13,593 nucleotides of DNA from CAZKNJ01 sp964554185 (GCA_964554185.1 CAZKNJ010000048.1:1-13593); one strand, 5' to 3'; counted from the stretch's first letter, positions 5,151-13,563 are shown. The notes: generated from the letters alone by a model not told the origin. Program-made: numbers and translations.

Positions 5151-8100
5151 ATGAAGGAACTGCTCAACGGCGATCTGATCTTTGAGCTGTCCAAGCTGGC
5201 GGACCATGAGCCCGCCACCGCCGCCGCGTTCGTGGAGCTGGCGCCGGGAGAGCGCCGCCCCGTGGCAGTGTTGTTCCTGGACATCGTCGGCTTCACCGAG
5301 CTGGCGGAGAAGCTCACGCCCGAAGAACTGAAGGTAATCGTTGACAAGACCTTTGACATCTTCACCCGTCAGATAGTCCGCTTTCGCGGAGTGGTGGACA
5401 ACTACATAGGGGACGCCATTCTCGCCGTCTTTGGGCGCAAGAGCAGCGACAATCCCGCCGAGCTGGCGCTGCGAGCCTCGCTCGCGGTGCTTGACCAGCT
5501 TGGCAAGATCAACCAGATACTTTCCCAGTACAACATAAACATCCGCGTCCGCCAGGGCATCAACTACGGCGAGGTGATTTCCGGCCAGACCGTCACCACC
5601 GACCCGTCGGGCGCAGAGACCGTCTACGGCGACACGGTGAACAAGGCCAAGCGCCTGCAGGAGGCGGCGGAGCCCGACACCATCGTGGTGGCGGAGGCTG
5701 TCTACCGCCTGCTACCCAACTTTTTCATAAGCACCGAGCCGGTGGAGATTGAGCCCAAGGGGAGGGGCGCGTTGGTCAAGGGCCATCTGGTGCGGGGGCG
5801 TTCAGCCATCCGCGAAAGCGAGTGGCACCGGCACCCTCTGCAGATCAAGACCAAGCTCGTCGGCCGCAAAGACCTGGTGGACCGCGCGCTACAACACTAC
5901 CTTTCGTTCTATGATGCCGCACTGAAGGGCTTTGCGGGCCGGCCGCGCCCCCACGTGCTGCTGGTTCACGGCGAAGCTGGCATTGGCAAGTCCCGGTTCC
6001 TATACGAACTCAAGTGCGAAGTCGCCAAGCAATCGCATGCACGGGCGATATCGCTCACCTCCCGCAATTACTCCTACGCTATGCCCCCCTTCCACGCGTT
6101 CAACTACATGCTCCAGCAGTTCCTCGGGTTCTACGGGAAGGACCGGCACTACGCCAGCATGCGCGAGGCCTTTGTCAGGCTGCTCAGCGACTACGGAGAG
6201 GAAACAGCCGCCGGGCTGGTGCAAAAGCACGCGGCAGACTTGTCCAAGGTTCTGGAATTGCCCGGGAACGGGCACAGCAACGGCGGTTCCAGCACGCTGA
6301 CACCTGCCGAGCGTGACCAGCTTGCACGTGAAGTGGTGCATGCGTTCATCGCGGCAGCGTCGCGCTATTCCTTTGCAGAACACAGCTCGGTGCTGCTCAT
6401 CGTCTGCGACGATCTTCAGTGGATGGACCTTGCGTCGCTTCGGTGCTTTGAGAAGTTCCTGGAGCGAAGCCGGCGGGAGCCGCTGCCGGTGTTCTTCGCC
6501 CTCAGCGCACGGCCCGGTTTCAGCGTGCCCGCAGGCTGGATGGAGAGCTCGGAGTGGCTCAGCATTGAGCTCCCGTACCTGAGCAAGCAGGAAACAAAGG
6601 AGCTGGTGCAGCGAATCTTGTCCGGGCTGGAACTCAGCCCGGAGGCGGAATCAGCGTTCGCCGACCGAACCCTGGGCAATCCGTACTTCATTGAGGAGTA
6701 CTGCCGTTTCCTGGTGGAGCAGGGGCTGGTGGAAAGCTACAACGGCGGCAACTACCGCTGGCACCGCCAGGTTTCCGAGGAAGAAGCGAGCATTCCACCG
6801 AGCGTTAACGCCGTGCTGATGAACCGCATTGACGCACTGGAAGAGGGCCTGCGCGACATCCTGCTCAAAGCGAGCGTTATCGGACGCGAGTTTCCATTCC
6901 CCGTGCTCAGCGATGTGATGAGGCAGACGGTTCGCGGACACTCCGAGGAGCGCCTGCGCGCCCAGCTCAACGCGCTGGCGGAAGCCGGTATGGCTTTCAA
7001 GCTGCTGACGCGGCAGGTGCAGGGGCAAGAGGCATCGGACGAGGAACGCGAACTATACATCTTCAAGCATATGTTGCTGCGCGATCTCGCCTACAGCTCG
7101 CTGCTCACGCAGAACCAGCGAACGCTGCACGTGCTCACCGCCAAGGCGTTTGAGCAGGTCTATGGAACGGAAAACCCGCGCTATTGGGATGTAATCTCGC
7201 ACCACTACCTGCTGGGTGAGGATTTTGAGCAGTCCCACAAGTACGTCGAGTTGTCCAAACAGGCCGACACCGCCCAGATGGGCAAGCTGGAAGCCCTGGC
7301 GGAGCTGGAGCAGCGCTTGCCCAGTGTGCAACGGGACGACTCGGTGGAAGCGCGGGGAGAGGAATGCGGAATAGCCTGCCTTCTGGGCTCTGCCTATAAC
7401 GAGGCGGGCCGGGCACGGGAGCTGACTCGCCTGCTAAAGAGTATCCGTCATGAGAGCTTAGTCGCAGTGAGCGACGAGCAGAGATGCGAACTCAGCGTTC
7501 TGCAAGCAGTGTCCGCCGAAGAGGAGGGAAACGCCAAGGCCGCCCTGCGCCGCTGGCAGGACCTGTACGACGGCTTCAGCAAGCAGAGAGACCTGCGGCA
7601 CATGTGCGCGGCCCTCCAGCACATGGCAGATCTGCATTCGGAATTGGGCACCCACCAGGTGGTGCAGACGGTCGCGGAGGAAATGCTGAGGCTGGCACCT
7701 CCGCACCTAGCGCCGTTTGAGCGGGCGATGACCTTAATCAGTTACGCCAGAGTGTTGCACGACCAGAGCCGCACGCGCGAAGCGGCGACAGCCCTGCAGG
7801 AAGCGATTGCGCTGTCCCGGGAACTTCGTGACGCCAAGCTGGAAGCGGAAGCGCTGTTGGAGTTCGGGCGGGTGCGCCGCATCACCGGAGATTACCGGGC
7901 GGCGCGGGAAAACCTGAATGTAGCCGCGTCACTGCTCAGGGAAAACGATAGCGCCTTGAGGCTGGCCGAAGCCCTGTTTGAAACGGTCTCTCTGGAGCTC
8001 AAGACCGGCACCCTGCATGGCGCCAAAGAGCTGCTCGTCGAGGCCGGCGAACTGGCTGCCCCCATGAGTGCTTACCGCATTGTGCTCGAGCACCGCTGGG

Positions 8101-8714
8101 CCAAGAGCCTGGTGGCGGCACGCTGCGGAGACTACGAAGCTTCCTTCAAGCTCCTCGCGGAGAACCTCAAGCTGGCGCAGGCGAAGGGACTTGTCACCAC
8201 GGAAGCGCTGCATATGCGCAAGCAGGCGGAGCTGCTGCTGGAAAGCGGAAACTCCGACAAGGCCCTGAAGGTGATGGACCAGGCCTACGGCAACGCGCAG
8301 TCGCTCAAGAACTTCCACTTGCAGGGGCTGCTGGTCGGCGAGATGGGACATGCCTATCTGGAGAAAGGGCTGCTCATCACCGCAAAGGAGTACCTGGACA
8401 AGTCCTTGCAGATAGCCCGCGCGGTGAACAACCCCGAGGAAGTGGCGCGCCGCACGCTGATGATGGGCAAGACCCTGATCGCGGTGGGCCAGCGCGCCAG
8501 CGGAATGGTCCACCTGGCGGACGCACTCGGCAAAGCGGAACAGATGGAGAACCTGCCGCTCACGATTAAGTGCCAGGTAGAGCTCGGGCGGGCACTGAAG
8601 CAGGCGGGCCGCAAGGCCGAGGCCGACCGGCATTTCGATCAAGCATTGAAGCTGGCGGAAAGCGCCTCGGATGACGCTTCAATCCGGAGAATCAAGGCAG
8701 CCAGGCAGGGCTAG
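5151..8714 (+). CDS. Class III nucleotide cyclase / STAND-type ATPase / TPR signalling protein
   Basis: This is a 1187-residue soluble protein, with no signal peptide or membrane segment. Residues about 37-215 are a class III adenylate/guanylate cyclase domain. Metal-binding aspartates D44 (FLDIVGFT) and D88 (IGDAILAVF) and transition-state residues N164 and R168 (TVNKAKRL) are present, so catalysis is plausible. The adenine-selecting lysine position is N84 and its partner is T157, so base preference is uncertain. Residues about 236-600 hold a P-loop ATPase with Walker A GEAGIGKS (274-281) and Walker B LLIVCDDLQWMD (415-426). From about 690 to the end are helical TPR-like repeats, likely for partner or ligand sensing. 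The order resembles soluble adenylyl cyclase and bacterial cyclase-STAND fusions. The ATG at 5151 is preceded by AGGGCGG; an in-frame TTG seven codons earlier lies in a hairpin stem. The stop overlaps that of the opposite-strand gene. Confidence 0.9.
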   Translation: MKELLNGDLIFELSKLADHEPATAAAFVELAPGERRPVAVLFLDIVGFTELAEKLTPEELKVIVDKTFDIFTRQIVRFRGVVDNYIGDAILAVFGRKSSDNPAELALRASLAVLDQLGKINQILSQYNINIRVRQGINYGEVISGQTVTTDPSGAETVYGDTVNKAKRLQEAAEPDTIVVAEAVYRLLPNFFISTEPVEIEPKGRGALVKGHLVRGRSAIRESEWHRHPLQIKTKLVGRKDLVDRALQHYLSFYDAALKGFAGRPRPHVLLVHGEAGIGKSRFLYELKCEVAKQSHARAISLTSRNYSYAMPPFHAFNYMLQQFLGFYGKDRHYASMREAFVRLLSDYGEETAAGLVQKHAADLSKVLELPGNGHSNGGSSTLTPAERDQLAREVVHAFIAAASRYSFAEHSSVLLIVCDDLQWMDLASLRCFEKFLERSRREPLPVFFALSARPGFSVPAGWMESSEWLSIELPYLSKQETKELVQRILSGLELSPEAESAFADRTLGNPYFIEEYCRFLVEQGLVESYNGGNYRWHRQVSEEEASIPPSVNAVLMNRIDALEEGLRDILLKASVIGREFPFPVLSDVMRQTVRGHSEERLRAQLNALAEAGMAFKLLTRQVQGQEASDEERELYIFKHMLLRDLAYSSLLTQNQRTLHVLTAKAFEQVYGTENPRYWDVISHHYLLGEDFEQSHKYVELSKQADTAQMGKLEALAELEQRLPSVQRDDSVEARGEECGIACLLGSAYNEAGRARELTRLLKSIRHESLVAVSDEQRCELSVLQAVSAEEEGNAKAALRRWQDLYDGFSKQRDLRHMCAALQHMADLHSELGTHQVVQTVAEEMLRLAPPHLAPFERAMTLISYARVLHDQSRTREAATALQEAIALSRELRDAKLEAEALLEFGRVRRITGDYRAARENLNVAASLLRENDSALRLAEALFETVSLELKTGTLHGAKELLVEAGELAAPMSAYRIVLEHRWAKSLVAARCGDYEASFKLLAENLKLAQAKGLVTTEALHMRKQAELLLESGNSDKALKVMDQAYGNAQSLKNFHLQGLLVGEMGHAYLEKGLLITAKEYLDKSLQIARAVNNPEEVARRTLMMGKTLIAVGQRASGMVHLADALGKAEQMENLPLTIKCQVELGRALKQAGRKAEADRHFDQALKLAESASDDASIRRIKAARQG

Positions 8715-9502
8715 AACACAACCAGAGGCTGGTATCCGGTACCCAAGTACTTCTCAATGAGCTTCAACAAGTCAGCGTCGCTAATGGGCTTGTAGTACTC
8801 GACCTGCTCCAGTGCCGGAACGATGTCCACCGGCATTCCAATCGGCAGAATGGAGTACAGGTAACGGGCGTCCTCGCGCGAAAGGCGGATGCAGCCATGG
8901 GAGGCTCGCCGCCCCAGCCGGCGCTCGTAGCCGCTTCCCTTGAGCCCGTGCATACCGATGTCGCCGTTGCGCGTAAGTCCCATCCAGTGGTACATGTCCG
9001 CTTCGTACTTCTTGGAGTAGGCGTACACGGCCTTGTTGACAATGGCGTAACTCCCCGGCGGCGTTAGATACCCGGGCATACCGGTGGAAACCCTGTACTC
9101 CCCCAGCACTTGGCTGAAGTTGTTCAGTAGGAACAGCCGCTGGCGCGAGAGGTCAATCGCCAGCCGCGCCACCACCACCGGCGATTCGCGCCGCACTTTG
9201 TCCAGCATCTCCTCTTCGCTGTACACGCCCTCGGCGATGTACTCCTGGATAAGCTCCACCGCGCTATTCTGGTTCGGATTGGCGGGCCCTTTGCGCACGA
9301 CGAATATGCCGATGCGCTCGAAGATCGCATGGGGGGCTGCCTCGCCGTCTTTGACCTTCCCGCTCTCGTCCGGCACGGCGTCCTGCTTCGGGGACTCGCC
9401 GTTTTCCACCGGCCCGGCGACCTCTTCCGCCAGCGCGGAGCCCGCGGCCAGAATCAACACCAGCAGCGCGAATACAGCAGTTTTCAGCATTTGGACGCCC
9501 AC
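8711..9502 (-). CDS. Exported L,D-transpeptidase (YkuD/ErfK family)
   Basis: Enzymes of this family form 3-3 cross-links in peptidoglycan or attach proteins to it, using a cysteine nucleophile outside the cytoplasmic membrane. The 263-residue product starts with a signal peptide (hydrophobic 8-20, predicted cleavage after ALA at residue 25). An acidic linker and a helical segment (about 50-105) follow, then the YkuD domain to the C-terminus. The domain begins near VARLAIDLSRQRLFLL and carries the hallmark SHGCIRLS with H202, C204 and R206, plus an upstream GMHGLKGSG. No LysM or peptidoglycan-binding domain is visible. AAGGTG lies nine bases before the GTG at 9502; an in-frame ATG at 9490 would also give a good signal peptide. 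The gene diverges from the biotin ligase gene and its stop overlaps the cyclase gene stop. A close alternative is a transpeptidase-fold protein with carboxypeptidase activity. Confidence 0.92.
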   Translation of the reverse strand: MGVQMLKTAVFALLVLILAAGSALAEEVAGPVENGESPKQDAVPDESGKVKDGEAAPHAIFERIGIFVVRKGPANPNQNSAVELIQEYIAEGVYSEEEMLDKVRRESPVVVARLAIDLSRQRLFLLNNFSQVLGEYRVSTGMPGYLTPPGSYAIVNKAVYAYSKKYEADMYHWMGLTRNGDIGMHGLKGSGYERRLGRRASHGCIRLSREDARYLYSILPIGMPVDIVPALEQVEYYKPISDADLLKLIEKYLGTGYQPLVVF

Positions 9503-9548
9503 ATTTTACTACACCTTATCTACCTACCGCACTGCCGAATCTTCTGTT

Positions 9549-9557
9549 TGTTAGAAT
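9549..9557 (+). promoter_or_regulatory. Extended -10 of the biotin ligase gene, probably leaderless
   Basis: TGT-TAGAAT forms an extended -10 that ends seven bases before the GTG at 9565. Transcription would start on or beside that GTG, and no Shine-Dalgarno sequence is present. The 62-base divergent region must also contain the promoter of the L,D-transpeptidase gene; only a weak TAGATA on the minus strand is visible for it. Confidence 0.45.
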
Positions 9558-9564
9558 AATCGCT

Positions 9565-10347
9565 GTGACCTACGACGGAGCAGTGCTGGCCGACCTCATA
9601 GGCAAGAGGCCGCGCAAACCCCATATCATCGCGGTGCGCGAATGCCGGAGCACCAACGACCTCGTCCACGAGACCTTCGCCGACCCGGCCGCCCCCGACG
9701 CGGTCCTGGCGGTCGCCGACTACCAGCAGAGCGGCCAGGGCCGCCAGGGCCGAACCTGGTACAGCCTCGAAGGCAAGGATGTGTTGATGACGCTCGGAGT
9801 GAGGCTTGACCGCTACCAGGTCAGAGTTGACTCAAGGCTGCCGCTCGCGATTGCCGTGCTGGTCGCCCGCGGAATTAAACAGGCGACCGGCGTGCAGCTA
9901 CGGACCAAATGGCCCAACGACCTGGTGGACCGGGAGGGTCGCAAGGTTTGCGGCATCCTGATCCGCAACCGGACGACTCACTTCGCCGTGGGCGTCGGCA
10001 TCAATGTCAATAGCCGCCGGGAAGACTACCCGGCGGATATCCGCGCCCGCGTGGGCACGCTCTGCGAAGTGCGCGGCGAGGAGGCGGGCCGCGCGGAGCT
10101 CGTTGGTGCGGTGGCCCGCGAGCTGCTGGATTTCTTTGAGGGCAACACTGGAGACACTCTGGAGAGCTTGATTGAACAGTGGACGGCGCACACCGCTACC
10201 TTCGCGCTTCCCATGTTGCTGCACCAAGACGGCAATCTGGTTGAGGTCACACCGCTGCGGCTCATTGCCGAAACCGGCGAACTCGTGGTCAGACACAAGG
10301 ACGGACGCGAGGAGACTCTCTCCAGCGCCCAGCTGATTGAGCCCTAG
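9565..10347 (+). CDS. birA: Biotin--[acetyl-CoA-carboxylase] ligase, monofunctional
   Basis: This 260-residue cytoplasmic enzyme activates biotin with ATP and transfers it to the biotin carrier protein lysine of acetyl-CoA carboxylase and similar enzymes. The family signatures are all present: RSTND (28-32), the biotinyl-AMP loop GQGRQGR (57-63, usually GRGRxGR), KWPNDLV with the catalytic lysine K115, RKVCGILI, and VGVGINVN. A small C-terminal beta domain (about 205-260) completes the fold. The DNA-binding winged helix of E. coli BirA is absent, so it should not act as a repressor of biotin synthesis. No carboxylase or biotin gene is nearby. The GTG start is preceded by a -10 element rather than a ribosome-binding site. 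The stop codon shares CTAG with that of the opposite-strand helicase gene. Confidence 0.94.
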   Translation: MTYDGAVLADLIGKRPRKPHIIAVRECRSTNDLVHETFADPAAPDAVLAVADYQQSGQGRQGRTWYSLEGKDVLMTLGVRLDRYQVRVDSRLPLAIAVLVARGIKQATGVQLRTKWPNDLVDREGRKVCGILIRNRTTHFAVGVGINVNSRREDYPADIRARVGTLCEVRGEEAGRAELVGAVARELLDFFEGNTGDTLESLIEQWTAHTATFALPMLLHQDGNLVEVTPLRLIAETGELVVRHKDGREETLSSAQLIEP

Positions 10348-12578
10348 CCTTCCGAGGTGCGCAGCAGTTCCCGCGCGAGCTTGCGCACATCCCGCAGCCA
10401 TTCATCCAGCGTGATCTGCTCCGGCTTGTCGCCGCTCTCCCAGTGGGCGAAGACGTCGCTGAAAAGCTTCTGCCGCCGGGCGATGATGCGCACCAGATTC
10501 TCCTCAATGGAACCGCTCATTAGCAGATTGACCACATACACTGATTCCGTCTGCCCCAGGCGGTGAGCGCGCGCCACCCGCTGCTCCACCTTAGCAGGGT
10601 TGAATGGCAGGTCAAAGTTGATGACCATACTCGCGGACTGGAGGTTCAGCCCCAGCCCGCCGGCGTCGGTGGACAGGAACACGTGGAACTTGCCCCGCTG
10701 GAACTCCTCCACCAGCTCCGCGCGCTTCTTCGCTTCCACTCCGCCGTGCAAGTACGCCACCGCAAACCCCGCCTCCCGCAGCTGCTCCTCCAGCAGGTCG
10801 CCCATGCGCGTCCACTGGGTGAACACGACCGCCTGCTTCTGCCGCCCGCGGATGTGCTCCTCCAGCAGCGCGAGGGTCTCCATCTCCTTGGGCGACGGCT
10901 TCATCTCCGGGAAGTGGATGCGCGGCGAGTCGCAGATTTCGCGCAGCCGCATCACCTCGGTCATCACGTTCTTCACATCCAGCCCGCGCACCTGCTCCGC
11001 CGAAAGAGCGCGGTTCAGCCCGTCGCGGATGCCGTCGTAGATGGCGCGCTGCTTGGCCTCAAACTCCAGCCACACCGGCCGCTCCTGCACCCGCGGCAGC
11101 TCGCCCAGCGCGTCCGCGCGGGTGCGCCGCAGCGTGATCGCCGCAATGCGCCGCGTAACCTCGGGGATGTGCTGGTAGCCCACAATCTTGCCGAAGGCGT
11201 CGAACTTGCAGTAGCGCTCGCGGAACTTGAGCGGATTCGCCGGCAGAACCACCGGGTTGACCAGGCGCACGATGTTGTACAACTCCTCCAGCTCGGTTTC
11301 CAGCGGCGTGCCGGAAAGCGCGAAGATGTACTCGTGCTTTATCTTCTTAATCGCCGCGTAGGTCTTGGTGCGGAAGTTCTTGATGCGCTGCACTTCGTCA
11401 ATGATGAGGAGGTCAAACGGTATCTTCTCCAGCTGCGCAAGGTCGCGGAAGGTAAGCTCGTAATTGAGAATAGTGAACAACGGCGGATGGGCCGAAGCCG
11501 CCTGCGCGTAAAGCTCCTCCCGCTCCGTTGCGTCGCCGGTGATGACCAGCGCCTCGTCGCCCGCGTGCCGCTCAATCTCCTGGCGCCATTGGAGCTTCAG
11601 CGACGCGGGGCAGATGACCAGCGCGCGCTGGATTCCCTTGTAGCGCCGTAGCGCCAGCGCGGCGGCGATGGACTGCACGGTCTTGCCCAACCCCATATCG
11701 TCGGCCAGCAGCGCCCGGCCGGTGAGGAACAGGTGCGCCACGCCCAGCTCCTGGAAGTGGTAGAGCTTCTCCTTGAGCGGCAGGCGTAACGACCCGCGCT
11801 TGAGGTCTGCGGCGAGGTTGCCTGGCTCCTGCCCATTGCGGGTGACACCGAGCTTATCGCGCAGGCGGTAGAACTGCGCAAGCTTCCGCGCGTCGTCGGT
11901 GATGCGTAGCTTCGCTCCGGCAGCCTGCACCTGCTGCACGAACTCGTCCGCCCGCGCGGGCTCCGTGAGCAGCCTGGCGCCGCCCGTGAAATCCTCCACT
12001 ACCGCGCGGATGTCATCCTCCAGCGCTTCCGGCAGATGGCGCACGGCGAGCTGGCGGTGGAACTTGCGGCTTTCCTCCAGCGAGACGCGGTTGTGCATAT
12101 AGCGCGGGAATAGCTCGTGGAACTTCTTGGTGTATTCCACGCGGCACTCGGCTTCTTTGATGCGCTCCTCCAGGCCGAAGGCGTCCAGCGGGTCGGGCAG
12201 GCTCATGTCCTTGCCCGCAATCCCCGTTACCATCTGGTAGAGCGGGCGGAACATCGCATCCGCCTTGGGCCGCACCACCACCTGGAACTCCACGCCCGAG
12301 GCCATCCGCGCGTCAAACACGGCGACGCGGCGTTGTAACTCAGCGTCAACGAACTCCTCCACGCCCGGCGCGGTTTCAATCATGATGCCGGCGAACGGCA
12401 GCTGGCTTTTGAATTCCTCGTAGTTACGCAGGTCAATGAAGTTGCCCCACCGGTTGAAGTAACGCTGCAGGAAGAAGCGCTGCGGCCGCGGGAGCCGCTT
12501 CTGCGAGCCCACCAGCTTCAGCGCGCGCGTGCCCCGTCCCTCGTCCACCACCAGCCGCAAGTTGCTGCGGTACATCAT
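10344..12578 (-). CDS. SNF2-family DNA helicase/translocase
   Basis: This 744-residue protein is an ATP-driven double-stranded DNA translocase of superfamily 2. Residues about 1-265 are not recognisable to me and contain no SWIM zinc finger or bromodomain-like signature. The SNF2 ATPase core starts near LKEKLYHFQELGVAHLF. Walker A is LADDMGLGKT with K299, and Walker B is LLIIDEVQ (D394), a DEVQ variant of the usual DEAH or DESQ. The second lobe begins near QAVVFTQWTRMGDLL, includes STDAGGLGLNLQSA, and ends in the arginine-finger motif QRVARAHRLGQ. Bacterial relatives such as RapA act in transcription recycling, others in repair or phage defence; this neighbourhood shows no defence genes. The start codon lies three bases after the stop of the phosphatase gene, with GGAG appropriately placed, so the two are cotranscribed. 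A second ATG follows immediately. Confidence 0.93.
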   Translation of the reverse strand: MMYRSNLRLVVDEGRGTRALKLVGSQKRLPRPQRFFLQRYFNRWGNFIDLRNYEEFKSQLPFAGIMIETAPGVEEFVDAELQRRVAVFDARMASGVEFQVVVRPKADAMFRPLYQMVTGIAGKDMSLPDPLDAFGLEERIKEAECRVEYTKKFHELFPRYMHNRVSLEESRKFHRQLAVRHLPEALEDDIRAVVEDFTGGARLLTEPARADEFVQQVQAAGAKLRITDDARKLAQFYRLRDKLGVTRNGQEPGNLAADLKRGSLRLPLKEKLYHFQELGVAHLFLTGRALLADDMGLGKTVQSIAAALALRRYKGIQRALVICPASLKLQWRQEIERHAGDEALVITGDATEREELYAQAASAHPPLFTILNYELTFRDLAQLEKIPFDLLIIDEVQRIKNFRTKTYAAIKKIKHEYIFALSGTPLETELEELYNIVRLVNPVVLPANPLKFRERYCKFDAFGKIVGYQHIPEVTRRIAAITLRRTRADALGELPRVQERPVWLEFEAKQRAIYDGIRDGLNRALSAEQVRGLDVKNVMTEVMRLREICDSPRIHFPEMKPSPKEMETLALLEEHIRGRQKQAVVFTQWTRMGDLLEEQLREAGFAVAYLHGGVEAKKRAELVEEFQRGKFHVFLSTDAGGLGLNLQSASMVINFDLPFNPAKVEQRVARAHRLGQTESVYVVNLLMSGSIEENLVRIIARRQKLFSDVFAHWESGDKPEQITLDEWLRDVRKLARELLRTSEG

Positions 12579-12581
12579 CCG

Positions 12582-13205
12582 CTACTGCTCCCGCAACCCC
12601 TGCAGATGTTGCGTTTCGTTCAGCGAAATCAGCCGCACGCGCTCCTCGTCGGCTTCCACTACGGTGAACCCGCAGTTGTCAAAGCGCATCACCGCCGTCC
12701 CCATTGGCACGCGGTCCAGCAGCGCATGCGCCAGGAAGTACAGCGCCCCGCCGTGGGTCACCGCGGCGACGGTGGCGCCGGGATGCGCTTCCTGCGCCTG
12801 GCCGATGAACGCCAGCATCCGGTGGCGCACCCGCAGCCGCGGCTCGCCCCCCGGCGGGCAGAACCACCAGCCCTCCGTCTGCCGCTTCACCTGTATCGTG
12901 GGATCGGCCGCCGCTATCTCCTCCCAGCTGCGGTTCTCCCATTCGCCCAGCCCCTGCTCGCGCAGCCGGGTGGATTCGGTAATGGAGAGCTTCAGCGCTC
13001 TACCGATGATCTGAGCCGTCTGCACCGCGCGCAGATAGGGTGACGAATACAGCGCAGCCGGCTTGTATGCTGACAGCGCCTGCGCCGCGGCCTGCGCCTG
13101 CCTGCGGCCGGTCTCGTTCAGCTCGGCGGCAACCGCGCCCTGCATCACGCGCAGGTGGTTCATCTCGGTCTCGCCGTGCCGAACGAAGATGACGCGCGTG
13201 GCCAT
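12582..13205 (-). CDS. Histidine phosphatase (phosphoglycerate mutase-like) family protein
   Basis: This is a 207-residue cytoplasmic member of the histidine phosphatase superfamily, which uses a phosphohistidine intermediate. The signature VRHGET gives the nucleophile H10. SSPYLRAVQTAQ supplies the second conserved arginine, GLGEWENR carries the acidic proton-donor region, and VTHGG holds the second catalytic histidine, H151. The size fits small phosphatases of the CobC/PhoE/YhfR type better than dedicated glycolytic mutases (about 230-250 residues); substrate cannot be assigned. The ATG at 13205 is preferred because MATRVIFVRHGE is a normal family N-terminus. The open frame extends 15 codons further upstream, but those residues overlap the preceding gene. 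No clear ribosome-binding site is present and the gap to the upstream stop is four bases, suggesting translational coupling. Confidence 0.9.
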   Translation of the reverse strand: MATRVIFVRHGETEMNHLRVMQGAVAAELNETGRRQAQAAAQALSAYKPAALYSSPYLRAVQTAQIIGRALKLSITESTRLREQGLGEWENRSWEEIAAADPTIQVKRQTEGWWFCPPGGEPRLRVRHRMLAFIGQAQEAHPGATVAAVTHGGALYFLAHALLDRVPMGTAVMRFDNCGFTVVEADEERVRLISLNETQHLQGLREQ

Positions 13206-13209
13206 GGCG

Positions 13210-13485
13210 CTAGGGGGTGTTTTGGATGTACTCCAGGACGCGCTTGACAAACTCGCCTATCACCGGCACCGCTTCCCACTGCGTCAGTATGTATACAAAC
13301 ACGCCGGCCACCAGCGTGGCGCCGAGGAAGATGCCGAAGCCGCCGGCGATGCCGCGCCCGATACTGGGAAAGATGCCCAGCGCCTTCACATAGATCTCAA
13401 TGCGGCGCGACAGCTTCGTCTGGCTCTCCACCAGCGCTTCGATGCGCCGCGAGAGCTTGTCCAGGTACTGGGCCTCTTCCAGCAC
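13210..13485 (-). CDS. Small DUF5665-like membrane protein, start uncertain
   Basis: From the GTG at 13485 this is a 91-residue protein. It has an amphipathic, coiled-coil-like N-terminal half (LDKLSRRIEALVE), one transmembrane segment (about 49-69, GFGIFLGATLVAGVFVYIL), and a C-terminal VPVIGEFVKRVLEYI. The glycine-rich membrane helix followed by PVIGEF is what I recall of DUF5665 proteins, whose function is not known. The reading frame stays open upstream to the right edge of the window with no other ATG, GTG or TTG in frame, so the true start may lie outside. GGAGG sits 14 bases before the GTG, rather far for a ribosome-binding site. It is first of the three minus-strand genes visible here and is followed after four bases by the phosphatase gene. 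Confidence 0.7.
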   Translation of the reverse strand: MLEEAQYLDKLSRRIEALVESQTKLSRRIEIYVKALGIFPSIGRGIAGGFGIFLGATLVAGVFVYILTQWEAVPVIGEFVKRVLEYIQNTP

Positions 13486-13537
13486 GATGCTGCGCAGGTC
13501 CTCCGCGCCGGTGGAGAGCAGCTTGCCGTTTTCCCAA

Positions 13538-13563
13538 CGGGACGCAGTCCCGCCGTTTACGGC
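13538..13563. repeat. Two adjacent short hairpins near the right edge
   Basis: CGGGAC-GCA-GTCCCG (13538-13552) is directly followed by GCCGT-TT-ACGGC (13552-13563). Two tight dyads side by side suggest a REP-like or other structured intergenic element upstream of the small membrane-protein gene, although the frame of that gene is open across them. Only one copy is in the window, so a repeated family cannot be shown. Confidence 0.3.

Noticed and set aside
10563..11651. A 362-codon plus-strand frame opposite the SNF2 gene
   Set aside because: Low-complexity Leu/Arg/Gln/His translation, fully inside a gene with intact helicase motifs.
10344..12578. SNF2 helicase as part of an anti-phage defence system
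   Set aside because: No nuclease, methyltransferase, DISARM- or Zorya-like partner is adjacent; the neighbours are a phosphatase, a small membrane protein and a biotin ligase.
13206..13250. Longer start of the phosphatase with 15 extra residues
   Set aside because: The extra residues overlap the end of the upstream gene and precede the normal family N-terminus MATRVIFVRHGE.
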